Below are positions 16,573 through 25,458 of a stretch of DNA of 36,326 nt, piece by piece (positions within the stretch are counted from its first letter, which is position 1; every line of letters starts with the position of its first letter). The DNA lies in contig LT649330.1 of the NCBI GenBank assembly GCA_900128395.1, positions 1-36,326 of the forward strand. The letters run 5' to 3'. Under the pieces are notes generated by a model. The model searched no databases, had not been told where the DNA came from, and saw only the letters and a list, made by a program, of their open reading frames with translations. Position numbers and translations under genes: made by a program. This DNA comes from Stramenopiles sp. TOSAG23-2 (lineage: Eukaryota > Sar).

Positions 16573-19500
16573 CTATATTCTTCTTGGACCTCTCCAACGA
16601 CGTCTTGGGCGGGGCCTTGGGCGAGGTCTTGGGCGTGGCCTTGGGCGAGGTCTTGGGCGAGGTCTTGGGCGGGGCCTTGGGCGGGACCTTCGTCTATTTA
16701 TTACCTTTCCAACTTTTTTAAAACGTTTTTTTATTGCCTTTCCAACTTTTTTAAAACGTTTTTTTATTGCCTTTCCAACTTTTTTAAAACGTTTTTTTAT
16801 TGCCTTTCCAACTTTTCTAAAACGTTTTTTTCTTGCCTTTTTTGCTTTTTTAAAACGTTTTTTTCTTGCCTTAGCATATCTTTTTCTTGCCGGCTTTTTT
16901 GGTGCAATGTAATAGGCTGGCTTAGGACTGGCTTTACACCAAGGTTTGATCGTGTCTTTGGTAGAAGAATCTATGCAACGTGTTAGATCAAAGGGTTCTC
17001 CAGTTTTAGTAACAATTGTATTTCCATTTTCACATTTGATAAAAGCGGTTTCCCACACTGGACCTGGTGCCCATATCCAATTTTTGTAACCGTTTACATC
17101 AAATTGATTCTTACCCGTCGTAGACGCCTTGAACATATGCCAACAACCATTTTTTTGCTGTCCACATGCCACACACTTTCGATTTTCATTACATTTATTT
17201 GTTACTTTATTTATATCATCGTGGCAACCACCTTCACCAAGATATTCTAATTTAACCTTCGGAGCATTTTCGTTCCAATTTGTTATATATTTAAAACTGC
17301 TAGGGTTATTAACTACTGCCTCTCGTACTACCTCTGGGCGTGGCCTTGGGCGGGACCTTCGTCTATTTATTACCTTTCCAACTTTTCTAAAACGTTTTTT
17401 TATTGCCTTTCCAACTTTTCTAAAACGTTTTTTTATTGCCTTTCCAACTTTTCTAAAACGTTTTTTTATTGCCTTTCCAACTTTTCTAAAACGTTTTTTT
17501 ATTGCCTTTCCAACTTTTCTAAAACGTTTTTTTATTGCCTTTCCAACTTTTCTAAAACGTTTTTTTATTGCCTTTCCAACTTTTCTAAAACGTTTTTTTC
17601 TTGCCTTTTTTGCTTTTTTTCTTGCCTTTTTTGCTTTTTTTAATGCTTTTTTTAAACGTTTTTTTCTCCCCCTCCTTCTTCCCCACTGAACTTTTATCCT
17701 CTCATTCCCCTGTCTCCGAGATGCCAAAAGTGATCTTCGCCCTCTCGGAACTAACTCTGATTTACTTTTCTTCAATAAAAACCACCAACAACCGTTACTT
17801 TGCTTTGCAATTGCTTCACATTCAGGATTTGAACTGCATTTAGCTTTTGCTATGTTAATATCATTTGAGCAAACACCCTTGGCAGCAATAGGTTCGAAGT
17901 TTATCCTTGTGGGATCCTTTACCACGTCATCCCACCATAAAGCACTCCCAACAGCAGTTAGACTCGACCCGCTGGTTTGTAACATATTAATGCCCGCGAT
18001 AAAACTTTCCGTAATCTCTATTGCTCCGGATGTTGTCTTGCATTTTGCAGCCGCAAATGTACTGCATCTTTGTATTTTGTCTGGAACAAATTTGTTCCAA
18101 AATTTTAATAATTCATCATTATTCAAAGATTGTAAAATTGCTATGTTTTTAAAAGCTTTCTTACTCAATTCTACAATGATTGTATTACGAATAGAATCTT
18201 TATTCATTCTTGAAACTTCAGCGCTTGTCCTAATTGCATTTTTTACCAATAAGTCTTCTAACGATAGTTTTACTTGTTCATATTTTTGACCGTCGGAGTT
18301 ACGACCAACACGCACCTCGCTAATATAAGAGCCCCAATCATTTTCATCTGCTTCTTCTTCTCCCCCTCTTTCGTTATTTATACTTTTGAAAGAAAACCCC
18401 GTCGTTCTTTTTTCCTCCGCCTGTTCTAATTTATCTAACTCGTCTTTGGCCCTGTTCAATTCAACTTCTGCTTCAGAACGGCGAGCTACCGCTTCTTCGC
18501 GACTATGTTCATCAATCGCTCCTTCAACTTCGTCATCAAATTTATCAACTTGTTCCTGTAAGCGTTCAATTTCGTCCTCCATTTTAACAAGCTTCCGATT
18601 ATATTTTTCACCTTCGACAATAGCTTGTTTCTTCTCTCGTTTTAATTTTGCCCTTTCTTTAACTTGTCGTTTAATCTCCAGCGCAATTTCAACACCTGCT
18701 TTTGCCATGTCGATTATTTGTCCAACTCCAGGTATAAATGTAGCTGCTTCTAAAGCTTTGCTAGCCAGATCTTTCAAACCTTTTTTTATACATTGAGCTT
18801 TCGATTTTTTTTTTCCAGTTTTAGGATCTTTCTCTTTTAAACATTTTAACAGCGGTCCAAGTCCAGGCATAGCGTCTGCCCACGCTGCCATTGCTTTGTT
18901 CATACACTTCCCAACACTGCCTTTACACGTTAGTAAAGTTGTAAGGAATGCATACCCTGGCAACATTTTAAGAAAGCTATGTGTAAATTTCCCAATGGCT
19001 TTTAATCCCTTTACAACCCATTTTCCAAATTTTTTTAATCCCTTTCCAATTGCCTTAAAACCTTTTTTAATCGCTCTGCCCATCTTCTTTATACCTTTCT
19101 TCATTGCATTTCCAGCTTTTTTCAAACCTTTTTTCATACTTCTTCCAGCTTTTTTCAAACCTTTTTTCATCTTTTTGCGCGCCTTCTTACCAAAAAGAAG
19201 GCGCCTTGATCGCTTCGGTACTTCCTCGTCTTCCTCTCCTTCATCACCTCCTCGTTTCGAAAATAAAGCCCTTGATCCATAACCCTTCCTCTGTTCATAT
19301 CCACGAGATGACAAAAGTGATCTTCTGCCCATGTTGGATGTTGCGTTAAGCATTTCAGTATTGTTATAAATTCCGTATCTCTGGCGATATTCTATAGTCC
19401 TTACGCGTATCAACTCCTTCAGTGCTACTTTATATATTGGGTAAAACTGTTCGTTTTGCATAATTTCTACGCCTAATTTGACACTCGTGTTCTTTTCGTC

Positions 19501-21807
19501 TAAACTCTTTATTTCAATAAAAGCATTGTTCGTATTACTTCGATCAGAACAGGTATTATCATCCCAAACGCAGTTTCCGTTACATTCCCAACTCCAAAAA
19601 ATATCTTCACATGGCCTAATTTGCGACTCGAACTTTTTTGAAAAAATTTCAGATGCACTTACTTCTTTACTTGGATCATAACATGTATCATCATCCCCCC
19701 ATACACACTTTCCTTTACAATCCCAACTCCAAAAAATATCTTCACATGACTTAATTTTCGTCTCGAATTTTTTTGAGAACTTTTTAATTGCACTTAATTC
19801 TTTACTTGGATCATAACATGTATCATCATCCCCCCATACACACTTTCCTTTACAATCCCAACTCCAAAAAATATCTTCACATGATTTTTCTTTCGCCTTG
19901 CTCTTTTTAACGACATTTTTTGTTTTCTCTTTCTTCGTGTAGACTCTATTCTTACTAACGCATTGGTTCAAAACCCAAATACATTCACCTTTACAATTCC
20001 ACCACCACCAAGTATCTAAACATTTATCATGACCAGTTTTAGTGCTGCGCACTGCTAAATTATTATGTAGATTTTCCTCACTCCCCCCTGGTTTGTCTTT
20101 TGAATACACTTCTTCTTTTACAATTTTAGCTCTTTGGTCATTGAACGCTTTAATTAATAAATCTTTATTAGCAACCACATTTTTTACCGCATTAATTTTC
20201 TTAAAAAAACCTTCCTGTTTCTGTTTGCATTTTTTATCGTCTAGTTTATTCCCAGATTTACAGCCGAGTGGAAGACCTAGCATACACTGTGTCATCTTTT
20301 TTGCTAGATACGTACCAAATCCTTTAACCGCTGTCTTTACCTGCCTTTTAAACATATTGTCTAAATCTATTTTGATCTCGTTTTCCACTTGTTGTTCAAT
20401 GTTTGCGTCATCTAATTTTTTAAATTCCTTTTCCTCTTTTGACAATTCTGCCTTGACTTCTACATCTATTTCACTTTCTTCCCTGTAGCATCTGTTTTCT
20501 TCATCGAGAACCGCTTCTTCAATGGCTTTTTTATTTTCTTTTTCTACTTTATCCTTTTCCACATCTACTTTTTCTTTTTGTACATCTTGCAAAATACCTG
20601 CTTTCATCTTCTCGGTTTCAGTCGATCTAGTCAACCCGTATTCATTTTCCGGACAGTTAACCAGTGCTGGATTTGCGGTGAATCGTCTAATCCAACAATA
20701 TTTTTTCGCTTGGCTGAAAACCGCACCACTGCATTTATCATCACTGATACATGCTTTTTCACAATCGTTGATTGAAGATGTGGAAAATTCGCGTATCCCT
20801 TTCTTACCCCAAAAACATTTACCTGGAGTAGCCACCATAAATCTAGGCAACTTGGGAAATTTGCATAGTTCATACCTTTTGTTATAAGGAACCGATTTAT
20901 CAGCGTAGCCGCATGTTTGATCCGCTTGACAGTACGTAGAGCGACCGTTCTCGCAGACTATTCGGTTTTTTCCTGCAGTTTCAAATTCTGACGGGGTTTG
21001 ACACGCACAATCAGTGCTACTACCAATATCCAAAAACGAAGTTGCAGCTTTTACACGTTCCGTTATTGCATCCTTGTTATTCAAAGCTTGATTTATGACT
21101 TCATTTGTTGCCATTTTTTTAAGTATTACCTTCATCATATCTTTTCTCCCTTCTGGCGATTTCAAATATTTACCCACGTCTTTTATACATTGTTTAAATT
21201 TTTTTTTAAATTTTTCTGCTCCTTTCTTTAGTTTGTCCTTCAATTTACTGTTTTTTGCCTTCTTCTTCTTCATCCTTTTCTTTTTCTTCGCTTTTCTTGC
21301 TTTATCCCTCAACTTTTTCATGTTATCTCTAGCCTTTTTATATGTTTGCTTCATTTTTTTAATAGCCTTTTTTGCCACCTTTTTAAGGGCTTTCATAACT
21401 ATTTTGAAGGCAGCTTTCATGGCTTTAATAATAACACCAAACGCTCCTTTTGCACCCAGCGTTAGCTTAGCCTGACTATTAACTTGCACGAATCGGAAAG
21501 CAGATTGAGTGTTGTTATGGTTGACATTTTGCTTTTCCTCTATTTTTACTTCGCTCAAAACTTTCGCTCCTTCCAGCATAAGATCTACCTGTTCCCATGC
21601 TTTCTGACTAGAATCGCTTCCTTCATCAAAGACGGCAACGTTTCCTACTCTTGTGAAGTTGGATATAGAACTAAGACTGTGTCCTGGTTTATTTACGACA
21701 TTAACACTATGTACTGTAATATTTTCCGCAAGCAAAGGAGTAAAAATTGTTCCGAAAAGAATGGCTAATATTACAAACAAACAATCGAATCGATAACTTC
21801 TTTGCAT
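16573..21807 (-). CDS. Giant secreted polycationic protein with 11-residue amphipathic helix repeats, 1744 aa
   Basis: Single exon from the ATG at 21807 (an upstream GTG at 21840 is less likely). Residues 1-28 form a signal peptide. In order: a cationic helix block (121-175); a Cys-rich apple/PAN-like module (about 331-385); charged helices; four short C-x9-C-x3-C-type modules of the form CEDIFWSWDCKGKCVWGDDDTC (596-753); RRSLL (828); RRLLF (868); a second cationic block (880-934); a hydrophobic stretch (950-1035); a coiled coil (1043-1134); a Cys/NGCW module (1313-1341); RRSLL (1357); seven copies of KKRFRKVGKAI (1404-1480); a second NGCW module (1528-1556); four more 11-mers (1660-1703); and 13 Arg-Pro pairs near the C-terminus. 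The 11-residue period places F, V, A and I on one face and K/R on the others, as in lipid-binding hendecad helices. Family unknown. Candidate roles, all inferred: processed membrane-active peptides, extrusome matrix, or polyanion/mineral-binding matrix. Confidence 0.8.
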   Translation of the reverse strand: MQRSYRFDCLFVILAILFGTIFTPLLAENITVHSVNVVNKPGHSLSSISNFTRVGNVAVFDEGSDSSQKAWEQVDLMLEGAKVLSEVKIEEKQNVNHNNTQSAFRFVQVNSQAKLTLGAKGAFGVIIKAMKAAFKIVMKALKKVAKKAIKKMKQTYKKARDNMKKLRDKARKAKKKKRMKKKKAKNSKLKDKLKKGAEKFKKKFKQCIKDVGKYLKSPEGRKDMMKVILKKMATNEVINQALNNKDAITERVKAATSFLDIGSSTDCACQTPSEFETAGKNRIVCENGRSTYCQADQTCGYADKSVPYNKRYELCKFPKLPRFMVATPGKCFWGKKGIREFSTSSINDCEKACISDDKCSGAVFSQAKKYCWIRRFTANPALVNCPENEYGLTRSTETEKMKAGILQDVQKEKVDVEKDKVEKENKKAIEEAVLDEENRCYREESEIDVEVKAELSKEEKEFKKLDDANIEQQVENEIKIDLDNMFKRQVKTAVKGFGTYLAKKMTQCMLGLPLGCKSGNKLDDKKCKQKQEGFFKKINAVKNVVANKDLLIKAFNDQRAKIVKEEVYSKDKPGGSEENLHNNLAVRSTKTGHDKCLDTWWWWNCKGECIWVLNQCVSKNRVYTKKEKTKNVVKKSKAKEKSCEDIFWSWDCKGKCVWGDDDTCYDPSKELSAIKKFSKKFETKIKSCEDIFWSWDCKGKCVWGDDDTCYDPSKEVSASEIFSKKFESQIRPCEDIFWSWECNGNCVWDDNTCSDRSNTNNAFIEIKSLDEKNTSVKLGVEIMQNEQFYPIYKVALKELIRVRTIEYRQRYGIYNNTEMLNATSNMGRRSLLSSRGYEQRKGYGSRALFSKRGGDEGEEDEEVPKRSRRLLFGKKARKKMKKGLKKAGRSMKKGLKKAGNAMKKGIKKMGRAIKKGFKAIGKGLKKFGKWVVKGLKAIGKFTHSFLKMLPGYAFLTTLLTCKGSVGKCMNKAMAAWADAMPGLGPLLKCLKEKDPKTGKKKSKAQCIKKGLKDLASKALEAATFIPGVGQIIDMAKAGVEIALEIKRQVKERAKLKREKKQAIVEGEKYNRKLVKMEDEIERLQEQVDKFDDEVEGAIDEHSREEAVARRSEAEVELNRAKDELDKLEQAEEKRTTGFSFKSINNERGGEEEADENDWGSYISEVRVGRNSDGQKYEQVKLSLEDLLVKNAIRTSAEVSRMNKDSIRNTIIVELSKKAFKNIAILQSLNNDELLKFWNKFVPDKIQRCSTFAAAKCKTTSGAIEITESFIAGINMLQTSGSSLTAVGSALWWDDVVKDPTRINFEPIAAKGVCSNDINIAKAKCSSNPECEAIAKQSNGCWWFLLKKSKSELVPRGRRSLLASRRQGNERIKVQWGRRRGRKKRLKKALKKAKKARKKAKKARKKRFRKVGKAIKKRFRKVGKAIKKRFRKVGKAIKKRFRKVGKAIKKRFRKVGKAIKKRFRKVGKAIKKRFRKVGKVINRRRSRPRPRPEVVREAVVNNPSSFKYITNWNENAPKVKLEYLGEGGCHDDINKVTNKCNENRKCVACGQQKNGCWHMFKASTTGKNQFDVNGYKNWIWAPGPVWETAFIKCENGNTIVTKTGEPFDLTRCIDSSTKDTIKPWCKASPKPAYYIAPKKPARKRYAKARKKRFKKAKKARKKRFRKVGKAIKKRFKKVGKAIKKRFKKVGKAIKKRFKKVGKVINRRRSRPRPRPRPRPRPRPRPRPRPRPRPRPRRRWRGPRRI
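16606..16683 (-). repeat. (Arg-Pro)13 dipeptide-coding repeat
   Basis: Within the giant gene this GC-rich tract, unlike its AT-rich surroundings, encodes 13 consecutive Arg-Pro pairs close to the C-terminus. A shorter version (RPRPRP) follows the other hendecad block at ~17340, which indicates duplication of the whole module with later expansion. Confidence 0.85.
16699..16830 (-). repeat. 33-bp repeat, 4 copies (11-aa hendecad block)
   Basis: Four tandem 33-bp units encode KKRF(R/K)KVGKAI; the last reads KVI. The DNA units are nearly identical, with an R-to-K change relative to the upstream array. They continue directly into NRRRS and the Arg-Pro tract. Confidence 0.9.
17368..17598 (-). repeat. 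33-bp repeat, 7 copies (11-aa hendecad block)
   Basis: Seven tandem 33-bp units encode KKRFRKVGKAI; the last ends KVI. Uniform DNA between units points to recent expansion or homogenisation. There are no spacers between units, so this is coding repetition and not a CRISPR array. Confidence 0.9.
19549..20022 (-). repeat. Four Cys/Trp modules, two to three on a 135-bp unit
   Basis: Within the giant gene the CEDIFWSWDCKGKCVW module recurs at 45-residue (135-bp) spacing: 19881-19747, 19746-19612, then a partial copy 19611-19549. A more diverged copy starts at 20022. The two middle copies are almost identical in DNA, so the array was recently amplified. Each module has four Cys, enough for two disulphides. 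Confidence 0.8.
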
Positions 21808-23063
21808 TTTAACTTTTGTATGTTGAACATGCGCATGCACGTATAGAATATTATAAGTAGTTTACGTTGCGCTAAACGTAGTGTAGTGCACGAACATTGT
21901 GTTCACACTTACTATTTTTATTATCCAGTGTAATTATACTGATAATAATAATAGATAATAGATATAATAGAAGATAGAAGATGATCATATGATGATAATA
22001 ATAGACTCTAAATTCTAAATCCGAAATCTTGTTTTCGAGTGCTATTTAGTGCTTAATAAAGAAACGAGGAGGAGAGCTGGAGAGTAAAGATGACGATAAA
22101 AAAAGGGAGTCATGGTAGCTCTATAATATCGAGATGTTAAGCTAAGGTGAACGTATTATATCGAAGTTAAAATTAAAATTGATGGGAAAAGTGGTACACT
22201 CACTAAAGTACCAGACTACACTTTTTGCTTTGACACACACTTACTATTTTTATGATCCAGTGAATTACTATGATCCCTGATATGATGATAATAATAGACT
22301 CTAAATTCTAAATCCGAAATCTTGTTTTCGAGTGCTATTTAGTGCTTAATAAAGAAACGAGGAGGAGAGCTGGAGAGTAAAGATGACGATAAAAAAAGGG
22401 AGTCATGGTAGCTCTATAATATCGAGATGTTAAGCTAAGGTGAACGTATTATATCGAATTTAAAATTAAAATTGATGGGAAAAGTGGTACAAATAGTTTG
22501 CGATCAACATGGGCCACCTGGAAAAACACGACGCTCTCTCCCCTCTCCCCCCCCCCCACCAAAAATACCTTGAAAACGCGAAAAAAGTGAAAAAAACAAC
22601 AAAATCTGCAATTTTTATGAAAATCTGCAATATGTACATATAATAGATTACTAAGAAAATTGCAGATTTTGTTGTTTTTTCACTTTTTTCACGTTTTCAA
22701 GGTATTTTTGGCGGGGGGGGGGAGAGGGGAGAGAGCGTCGTGTTTTTCCAAGTGGCCCATGTTGATCGCAAACTATTTGTACACTCACTATAAGTACCAG
22801 ACTACACTTTTTGCTTTGACTATTATTAGTACTAATAATAATAATAATAAAACCATTAGACCTTTATTCATTATTATTATTAGCTATTATATTTATTATT
22901 AATAATAGCCAGGATAGCAGATAGAAGAGTATGTAGTTGAATATTTTTGTCAATCAACTGTCTGAGATGCCTTATTAAGTTAAGCATTATTATTTTTAGA
23001 GTACCTGCACTTAATTTTACTACTACTACACATATAAATATATTGTCTTTAAATACTTTTACC
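21808..23063. other. Divergent spacer between two secreted-protein genes
   Basis: This ~1.26-kb region should hold both promoters. It is occupied by an imperfect ~300-bp tandem duplication (from about 21903 and from about 22236) and by a hairpin element inserted in the second copy. The duplicates differ by point changes and indels, so they are biological. An (AAT)n run lies near 22835-22850. No gene seen. Confidence 0.65.
22490..22779. mobile_element. Hairpin MITE flanked by TA (family member 2), with empty site
   Basis: A 290-bp hairpin with arms of about 125 bp and a ~40-bp loop, termini CAAATAGTTTGCGATC and its complement, flanked by TA (22488-22489 and 22780-22781). The neighbouring duplicate copy at 22191-22210 reads straight through GTGGTACACTCACTAAAGTA, which is the pre-insertion site with a single TA. 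This directly supports transposition with TA duplication. A C/G-run (about ten) sits in each arm. No coding capacity. Confidence 0.9.
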
Positions 23064-24479
23064 ATGAAGTTGTCTTCGAAATGTATAAAAAAAAGTATGT
23101 ATATTTTTATCGTTTGTAGCCTTTCCAGTTTCTTGTTACAATGCTCTTGTTTAAGCTTACATGCGAAGAACAACTTAAGAAATACTTTGGAGTCTGAGGG
23201 AAAAAATATGGAAGAAACGAAAGAACCAATAATAATGCTCACTGGTATGTTATTGCATTCGCATCTTCCTGCAATGATTTCGGCTGCTGGACAATTGGGC
23301 AGAGCTGCTAGTATACCGGAAATGATCGACAGTCACAAAAAACAACTTGAGACAAGAAAGTCATTTGTGTCAGATGGTATATCAAAAGCTCACTTTGGTA
23401 AGGATTGCAAAGATTTAAATTATGACGATCCAACAAGACTACAGTCACTTGATGAGTTGACACATCTTATGAATATAGGGTACGAGGCTATAACGGCTTG
23501 CCATAAGGACTACCAAGACTTTGCAGTAAGATTCTTTCTTGCCGCTAGAAAAAAAATTCATGATTGCCATCTTCGAAAATGTACCGCTAACTTAGAAGAT
23601 GCAATCGAAACCAAAAAAAGCAAAGATGGTGCAAATTTTTTAAACTTAATTGATTTAAGTTTGATAAGTAAGGAATTCTTTTCCATGGTAGAAAGTAAAG
23701 TTAGGGGCCATTTGAAGGAAAGATGGGAAGAGTTATTAAAAAATTATAAAGACGAAATAGAAAAGGTAGCGAATTTTTTTGGCACGAGTTTAGACCAGAT
23801 TTCGTGTTATTGGATAGATGCAATGACAAGCTTCCATAAATTTATTTCACAAATATACAATAAGTTGGATATAACAAAAATTGGTGAGATTATTCCATAT
23901 ATGCAACAACAATTAATTCAGACATTTATGAATGGTGTATTCTTGGATAGTAAAACAATTGCAGACGTAGCACAGGGCATTGGTGAATTGACCAAGCAAG
24001 CAGCTGATAAGGGTGGACAAGTTGAAGATGCAGTGAAAAAGCTTTCTGAAGATATAGCAAAAATAATTGCAACTGCAGAGGTAATGGGTACTATTAAATG
24101 GACAGGGGATATAATGGGTAATATCGGTGCAGGGGCAAAACTTGCGGGCGACTTACTCGCTAACGCTGGTGATCCCACGGCAGCTATGACCGGATTTGGT
24201 ATAGATAAACAAGTTAAAGAGAGGAAAGAATTTGTAGAAAAAAATTTTTGGATTGAGCATTTTTGCCCGTTACTTAGTACCGCTTGCACCCAAGAGCAGA
24301 AAAGCCAAGATGGCGGTATCGTACCAGCGTCAAAAGGTTTTGTGTGCCCGAATTCAGATGCAATAAAAGAGAAGATTGAAAATGATAAAAACATTTTGGA
24401 TCATGTTGCACATTTTGGACATGGATGGGCTGACAATGTCGAGCAGACTTTCCTTAAAGCGCAAAATTTACGGATATAA
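23064..24479 (+). CDS. Secreted helical protein of unknown family, 471 aa
   Basis: Starts at the ATG at 23064. The frame extends 39 codons upstream without an ATG. Residues 1-~34 look like a signal peptide (basic start, then MYIFIVCSLSSFLLQCSC). The mature part is predicted mostly helical, with about ten scattered Cys and no obvious membrane anchor. A Gly/Ala-rich amphipathic stretch near residues 335-380 (MGNIGAGAKLAGDLLANAGD) could be a membrane-active or packing helix. I do not recognise the family. It is divergently paired with the giant polycationic gene and both products are secreted, so they may act together; that is inference from position only. The stop lies in a 50-bp copy of an internal segment (24107-24155) duplicated at the 3' end (24472-24521). 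Confidence 0.75.
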   Translation: MKLSSKCIKKSMYIFIVCSLSSFLLQCSCLSLHAKNNLRNTLESEGKNMEETKEPIIMLTGMLLHSHLPAMISAAGQLGRAASIPEMIDSHKKQLETRKSFVSDGISKAHFGKDCKDLNYDDPTRLQSLDELTHLMNIGYEAITACHKDYQDFAVRFFLAARKKIHDCHLRKCTANLEDAIETKKSKDGANFLNLIDLSLISKEFFSMVESKVRGHLKERWEELLKNYKDEIEKVANFFGTSLDQISCYWIDAMTSFHKFISQIYNKLDITKIGEIIPYMQQQLIQTFMNGVFLDSKTIADVAQGIGELTKQAADKGGQVEDAVKKLSEDIAKIIATAEVMGTIKWTGDIMGNIGAGAKLAGDLLANAGDPTAAMTGFGIDKQVKERKEFVEKNFWIEHFCPLLSTACTQEQKSQDGGIVPASKGFVCPNSDAIKEKIENDKNILDHVAHFGHGWADNVEQTFLKAQNLRI

Positions 24480-24521
24480 TGGGTAATATTCGGTGCAGGA
24501 GCAAAACTTGCGGGCGACTTA
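24472..24521 (+). repeat. Displaced copy of internal gene segment 24107-24155
   Basis: About 49 bp from inside the coding region (encoding DIMGNIGAGAKLAGDL) recurs across the stop codon with one substitution and one inserted T. In this copy the reading frame differs, and its TAA (24477-24479) ends the gene. Confidence 0.85.
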
Positions 24522-25113
24522 AATGATTTACATTTTAAATAAAATATTTAATTAAAAAATGCATAACTTATTTTATAAAATATATAATAATATATATCGC
24601 CACTCCATTTTCTTGGATCGAGTAAATTGAGCATAATATATATTTATTGATACCACGGGAGAGATAAAAATTATTTTATCACTCTTAGATTTTAAACAGC
24701 ATTCTAAATATATGTCATCATTTATATATATGTCATTTTTTAAATAATATACTTTCGTACAATTTAAATTTTAACGCATTTTATTAATTAATATAACACT
24801 TGTGTGAGATAGATTCTTTCAGTTATTTTATTCTTTTGAAGAGTAGGAATTATCATGAGTAAATTAAAAATAAATTATGCGTAAATTAAATTATATTTTT
24901 ATTACGAAACGTAAAGTATGATATATATGGCGTTGCTATGTTACAAGCACACAACAATATATTTAATTTAAAAAAATAAAAGTTTTTCTTAAAAAATATT
25001 CGCGTTTTTACTACGGACTCTTTCGTACCCTTCATACTCGTATATTTTAAAATGTTCGTTACGCTCTGTCAATGTATACTCGATATTATATACATGTACC
25101 CACGTATATAATT
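24522..25113. other. AT-rich convergent spacer, no gene
   Basis: Nothing supportable. The sequence is very AT-rich, with TCGTA/TACGA-type words near 25010-25090. Confidence 0.5.
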
Positions 25114-25458
25114 TTAATACGATAGAGAAACGTCATAAGATAATATTACAATTAATGGAAGTAGACCCAATAAAATCTCCAAACAATCGCTTAGTTTCTT
25201 CACCCTTCCATAAACGTAAATCCATTCCATAATATACGAAAATAATGCTAAAATGCGAGTGACTTTAGATGGGGCGATACCAGCAGACATTCGCATTGCG
25301 CCGTGCAAAATAGTTGATTCACGAAAGGATGGTTGAAGAACATTATTTAAATTATTATTCACAAAATCAAAAACATACTTTGAAAAGTATAAAATAAAGT
25401 CAAATATGGCATTTCCAATCAAAATGTATGGTAAGACTGTTAAAATTATTTCAATCAT
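25114..25458 (-). CDS. Small membrane protein, 114 aa, unrecognised
   Basis: The ATG at 25458 (an internal Met of a frame that opens further upstream) gives MIEIILTVLPYILIGNAIFDFILYF..., starting with a hydrophobic segment (about 2-24). A central conserved-looking stretch, ESTILHGAMRMSAGIAPSKVTRILALFSYIMEWIYVYGRV, follows, then a hydrophobic C-terminus (about 91-110). The pattern fits a small protein with two to four membrane segments. I cannot name a family. The ordered composition in an AT-rich spacer supports coding, but length is modest and it could be one exon of a larger gene. Confidence 0.5.
   Translation of the reverse strand: MIEIILTVLPYILIGNAIFDFILYFSKYVFDFVNNNLNNVLQPSFRESTILHGAMRMSAGIAPSKVTRILALFSYIMEWIYVYGRVKKLSDCLEILLGLLPLIVILSYDVSLSY

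Noticed and set aside
17368-17598. Possible CRISPR-like regular array (33-bp period)
   Set aside because: The units are contiguous with no unique spacers and encode an 11-residue protein repeat inside a long eukaryotic frame.
16463-17689. Plus-strand open frames with repeated LKRFFIAFPTF or GLGRGLGR sequence
   Set aside because: They are the antisense reading of the hendecad and Arg-Pro repeats of the minus-strand giant gene. Repeat units that are multiples of three keep all frames open, and only the minus frame has a signal peptide and Cys modules.
22947-23063. N-terminal extension of the secreted protein upstream of 23064
   Set aside because: There is no ATG in the extension and it would bury the signal peptide.
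23064-24479. Pore-forming toxin assignment for the helical secreted protein
   Set aside because: It is helical with a small-residue stretch, but I see no family signature; the claim would be unsupported.
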